From Chloranthus sessilifolius (taxonomy: Eukaryota; Streptophyta; Magnoliopsida; Chloranthales; Chloranthaceae), in contig CM037584.1 of NCBI GenBank assembly GCA_021018995.1, forward strand, positions 45,459,811 to 45,523,810: a stretch of 64,000 nt of DNA. The letters are read 5' to 3'. Of the stretch, positions 59,950-64,000 are shown one piece after another (position 1 is the stretch's first letter; every line of letters begins with the position of its first letter). The notes under the pieces were generated by a model. That model had not been told where the DNA came from and made no database searches. It saw nothing but the letters and a program-made list of their open reading frames with translations. A program made the position numbers and the translations under genes.

Positions 59950-61771
59950 TCAAGTTAGGCAATGCCTAAACTTATTTTGCGTAACCGGCTTGGTCAACAT
60001 GTCCGCTGTATTCTCTTTTGTATCGATCTTCTCAATCGATATTTCTCCATCTTCGATCATATCCCTGATAAAATGATACACAACATCTATATGCTTTGTT
60101 CTAGCATGAAAGACATGGTTCTTTGCTAGGTGAATGACACTCTGACTATCACAGAAGATATCGGTGCTCTCATCAACCTCACGAAATTCACTGACCAAAC
60201 CTTAAAGCCATGAGGCTTCCTTAGCCGCCTCTATAGCTGCTATATATTTGGCTTCTGTAGTTGACAATGTAACTATCCCTTGAATCATAGACTTTCAACT
60301 GATTGATCCACCTGTCAAGACAAACACGTACCCGTGGTAAACTTTCTTCTATCAAGATTACCAGCATAGTCAGAATTGACATACCCGTAGAGATCCAACT
60401 TGCTTATATCTCCACCTTCAAATATAAAATCATGTTCAGCTGTACCTTTCAGATATCTCAATATCGATTTCACTGCAAGCCAATGTTCCTTATCCAGATT
60501 CGACATATACTTGCAAACCACACTCAAGGCATGTGGTAAATCTGGACGTGACATACATCGAACTCCCAACGACATTTACATACGGAATATTTTTCATATA
60601 TTCCCTTTCTTCATGTGTGGACGGACTCATCTTCTTTGTAAGTTTAAAATGCACTGCTAAAGGAATTGTTGATACAGGCTTGGCATCACTCATATTGTAT
60701 TTCTCAATGAGTTTTTGGATAAAGGTCCTTTGAGTTAGCCAAAACCTCTTCTTCTCATGATCTCTCGTGATTTTCATACCTAAGATCTTATTTGTAGAAC
60801 CAAGATCCTCCATCTCAAACTTCTGGCTCAATGATTGTTTCAGCTTGTTGATTTTAACTTTGCTTGTTGCTGCTATCAGCATATCATCTACATAGAGAAT
60901 TAGGAAGATTCTTTCTCCTTTACCATACTCTTTCTACTAGACACACTAATCATATTGTCCCCTGTGATACCCTATGCCCAGCATATGTGAATATTTTTCA
61001 TATATTCCCTTTCTTCATGTGTGGACGGAATCATCTTCTTTGTGAGTTTAAAATGCTATGCTATAGGAGTTAAAACAGGTTTGGCATCGCTCATATAATA
61101 TTTCTTAATGAAATTTTGGATAAATATTCTTTGAGTTAGTCAAAATCTCTTCTTCTCACGATCCCTCGTGATTTTCATGCCTAGGATCTTATTTGTGGAA
61201 CCAAGATCCTTCATCTCAAACTTCTGACTCAATAATTAGTTCAATTTGTTAATTTTAACCTTACTTCTTGCTGCTATCAGCATATCATCTACATAGAGAA
61301 TTAGGAAGATTCTCTCCCATTTACCATACTCTTTCCAGTAGGCACATCAATCATATTGTCTACTGTGATACCCTATGCCCAGCATATATGAATCAAACTC
61401 CATGTACCACTGCCTGGGTGCCTGCTTGAGACCATACAAGGATTTTTTTTATCTGCAAATGAGTGATTCTGACCATTCTGCTTCAAATCCTTCTGGTTGT
61501 CTCATATAAATTTCTTCCTGAAGATCTCCATGAAGAAAAATTGTTTTCACATCCATCTGTTTTAGTTCGAGATCTTTCTAAGCAAAGCCAACAACATGCG
61601 AATCGATGTATGTTTCACAACCGAAGAGAATATCTCATTATAATTGATACCCTCTTTCTGAGAAATCCATTTTACAACTAGCCTTACCTTAAACTTTAGA
61701 GTTTTACTTTTATCACCTTCTTTCTTTCGAAAAACCCATTTACAATCGATGGCTCTCTTCCCAAGTCTCAT
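59950..61771 (-). pseudogene. copia-3 reverse transcriptase and RNase H with a 404-bp tandem duplication
   Basis: RT begins with KRAIDCKWVFRKKEGDKSK and GINYNEIFSSVVKHTSIR (61771-61562). A segment carrying YVDD is present twice: 60990-61393 and 60586-60989. It contains LYVDDMLIAATSK, KFEMEDLGSTNKILGM and TQRTFIQKLIEKYNM. RNase H follows: SRPDLPHALSVVCKYMSN, ILRYLKGT and YVNSDYAGNLDRRK (60575-60315), then DSQSVIHLAKNHVFHARTKH and ENTADMLTKPV (60198-59950). Stops and the duplication destroy the ORF. Confidence 0.92.
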
Positions 61772-61787
61772 TCTTTAAAAGTGACTG

Positions 61788-63352
61788 TCATTCTTCTTTC
61801 ATAGCTAACTGCAACTTTACTGCATTTGTATCCACTCGAGCTTCTGGAACTGTGCTTAGTTTCTCATTCTCTGTGATAAGTGTAAGTGTTAAAGGAATCA
61901 TATCCTTAAACTTTTCAGGGCGTTTCTTCATCCTCTCTGACCTTCTCAAGGTAGTCTGAATCGGTACTTGAGACTGCAAGTCTTGAGAAATTGTGTCATC
62001 TTCATATTTTTTCTCATCTTGCTCATGCCTTTCAACATTAACTTGTACCTGAGGTTCACCAGATGACTGAGATTTATCTTTCGCCTTTTTCATCGAAAAC
62101 TCATCTTCGTTGAAAGTAACATCCCTTTCAACTATCACTTTGTGAGATTGTGTATCCTACAAACGATAACCCTTGACTCCTTCACCATAGCCAATCAAGA
62201 CACACTTTTTGGATTTTGGATCCAGCTTGGATCATTCACTTCCCTGAAGTAATACATAAGCCGCATATCCAAACACCCTCAAATGAGAGTAGCTTCCATG
62301 TCTTCCATACCAAACCTCATCTGCTGTTTTTAAGTTCAATACCGCTGAAGGCAATCGGTTGGCCAAGTAACAAGTCATGTTCACTGCCTCTGCCTAGAAC
62401 CTATGACTCAAGCCGGAATGATTCAATATACACCGCGCTTTTTCTAATAGTGTTCTGTTCATCCTCTCTGCTACACCATTTTGCTGGCGATTTTCAGGAA
62501 CTGTTAAGTGCCTAACAATCCCTTAATTTTTACAGAAAGTCTCGAACTCTGATGGCAAGTATTCCCCTTCATTATCTGATCTGAGAGTCTTCACATTTCT
62601 GTCTGTCTACTTTTCAATCATACTCTGCCAATGCCTGAATTTCTGAAACACATCTGATTTATTTTTAATCGGATACACCCAAACTTTCCTGGAGTAGTCA
62701 TCTATAAATGAAACAATAGTTGGCTTCACCTACTGAAGTGACTTTAGTCGGTCCCCATACATCTGAATGTATATAATCAATCAGCCCCTTCGAAGTGTGT
62801 TTTTCAGTGGAAAAAATGACTTTCTTCTATTTTTCGAAGATACAATCTTCACAAAATTTTTAGTTTACAAGTTTGAATTTCAGAAATCGTCTTATTCTTT
62901 ATAAGCTCTGTCAACCCACGTTCACTCATGTGACCAAGCCTCTTGTGCAACAAATCTGAGAGGTCCTTGGAATCTTTTGTAGCTGCAACACCACTACCGC
63001 TGATTGTGTTGCCTACTAAAGTATATAAATTTCTTATCTTTTCACCTTTCATCAAGGTTATAGCACCACGTACAACCTTTAGTTTACCGGATTTTAGGAT
63101 GACTCGACATCCTATCTCATCTAATGCCCCCAACGAGATCAGATTTTTCTTCAGATCAGACACATGCCTAACCTCAGTAAGAGTACGAACACAGCCATCA
63201 AACATCTTGATTCTGATTGAACCGATACCCACTGCTTCACATACACTATCATTTCTCATCAAAATCGTCCCGTCATTGCCTACTCTATACTGCTCAAACC
63301 AATCCCTGTACGGATACATATGATACGATGCCCCTGAATTTAGGATCCATCT
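61788..63352 (-). pseudogene. copia-3 protease end, integrase and integrase-RT linker
   Basis: The left-over protease motif reads WILNSGASYHM (Asn where the catalytic Asp is usual), followed by GCRVILKSGKLKVVRG and LLHKRLGHMSERGL (GAG-pre-integrase, 63319-62849). Integrase pieces continue to about 62160 with frame breaks, including a Q-NGVAERMN-type segment near 62460-62490. The linker MIVERDVTFNEDEF is in 62138-61788. Non-functional. Confidence 0.88.
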
Positions 63353-63605
63353 TCAATCGATTGATTTACCATCCTCAATCGATTGACACCGGTGGTTGGG
63401 ATTAAACCTTATTCAACACTTCCAAAAGCAGGAGACCTGAGTTTGAATCATGTCGCCCTCCCTTGAGGCCAACTAAGAATTTATATCATGTGCTGACCCG
63501 CCATGTGCTGAATTTGGGGTGCGCATGTACCCCTTGGATTAAACGGGTGCTCTAAGAGGCTCAAATACCCAGGTTTAAAAAAAAAAAAAAAAAAAGGACA
63601 TCTTA

Positions 63606-64000
63606 CAGCAATAGCCCAATCCATATGAACATTTTGTGCTACTTACAAATGCAGGCGAATACACGATAGCTAAATTATTTTTACTTTCCATAGGCAACTG
63701 AAGAAAAAAACTCTAGGGGAAGTTTTTTGTGTTTTCTATATTAGACGTCTAGTTTTTAACCTGGATTGCAAGAAAATAAGTAATTTTTTTCTTTTACCAA
63801 AGATAATTTTAATGGACTGAAGATAGGGGGTTATTTTGCGTGTTTTTAATGGAGTGGAAGAAGGTGGTTGAGCGTTAATCTCCCGCAAGAGCCCTTCCGT
63901 CTCATTTTTTTTTTTCCGTCCAAAGAAAAAAAGAGGTTTCGAGTGAAAAATCGATTGTTTTCAAGGTAACTCCACACCTCCCACCAAAAGGAGGAAAATT
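63606..64000 (+). other. Continuation of P450 intron 2
   Basis: No heme-binding exon or element end recognised. Poly-T/A runs and a TTACTTTCCATAG segment are present, but no downstream reading frame resembles a P450. Confidence 0.55.

Larger units (their letters stand above)
59209..63418 (-). mobile_element. Ty1/copia element copia-3 (4.2 kb, internally deleted), TSD CTTCC
   Basis: The 3' LTR is 59209-59878; only 66 bp of the 5' LTR remain (63353-63418). Perfect CTTCC repeats at 59204-59208 and 63419-63423. The PPT (GGTGGAGAT on the minus strand) is at 59879-59887. Gag, PBS and most of the 5' LTR are deleted. The surviving LTR parts differ at about 2 of 65 bases, so it looks younger than copia-2. 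It lies antisense to the P450 inside intron 2. Confidence 0.93.
59160..63596 (+). mobile_element. SINE in P450 intron 2 (222 bp net), TSD GACATCTTA, split by copia-3
   Basis: Two parts, 59160-59208 and 63424-63596, flank copia-3. Nine-bp repeats GACATCTTA at 59151-59159 and 63597-63605 bound the whole. The second part carries a box-B-like GAGTTTGAATC, a GGGGTGCGCATGTACCCC hairpin, the 3' motif CTCTAAGAGGCTCAAATACCC and a poly(A) tail. A relic with the same 3' motif, inverted, is at about 46955. The box A region is degenerate. Same strand as the P450. Confidence 0.85.

Noticed and set aside
62216..62515. 99-codon plus-strand gene
   Set aside because: It is the shadow of the copia-3 integrase on the opposite strand.

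Overview
This window is nuclear DNA from a flowering plant. It is a gene-poor, AT-rich stretch made mostly of nested LTR retrotransposons, with MITEs and tRNA-derived SINEs between them. The only host gene I can support is the 5' part of a cytochrome P450 that resembles the CYP716 family (exons 56865-57810 and 58830-59017). Its third, heme-binding exon must lie beyond the right edge. I cannot name the species. Ty1/copia and Ty3/gypsy coding remnants, initiator-Met primer binding sites and GT-AG introns all fit an angiosperm.

Layout. 1-6225: 5' end of a minus-strand Ty1/copia element (copia-1). Its gag is split by a solo LTR (370-2901) and its 5' LTR by a second solo LTR (3204-5448). 6226-13169: non-genic DNA with several MITEs and a SINE. 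13170-25722: a complete minus-strand element with LTRs of about 4 kb and a non-coding 1.8-kb interior (LARD-like), its left LTR carrying another nested solo LTR (17098-19630). 25728-29100: three DNA-transposon derivatives, one with a peculiar alternating repeat array. 29105-32605: another solo LTR. 32606-36498: repeat debris. 36499-39826: 5' LTR and broken gag of a minus-strand Ty3/gypsy element. 40006-44878: 5' LTR, PBS, protease and RT remnant of a plus-strand Ty3/gypsy element. 47129-56652: a complete but decayed minus-strand Ty1/copia element (copia-2), whose 5' LTR holds a solo LTR of the LARD-like family (51837-56463). It stops 212 bp before the P450 start codon. 59160-63596: a SINE in P450 intron 2, itself split by a third Ty1/copia element (copia-3, 59209-63418).

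The boundaries are firm because eight LTR insertions have perfect 5-bp target-site duplications readable on both sides: ATATC, ATTGC, ATAAT, GGGCA, CTTAC, GTTAT, AAATG and CTTCC. Two MITEs have perfect 8-bp duplications, one SINE has a perfect 9-bp duplication and another SINE a 10/11 match. This gives a relative order of insertion.

The most unusual signal lies in the LTRs. Several unrelated LTR families each carry an array of their own short palindrome: TCGATTAATCGA, CAATCGATTG, CTCGAGCG-type, GGTTGCCGCGGCAACC and GGTTAACC. In the gypsy-like LTRs the array sits downstream of the apparent TATA box, so in the transcribed leader. The same LTRs carry, near their 3' end, a short acidic reading frame ending YVP-(acidic)-P-E/D-FF-stop whose peptide is kept across three families. 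I know of no description of this combination. It is the main candidate for a new system in this window.
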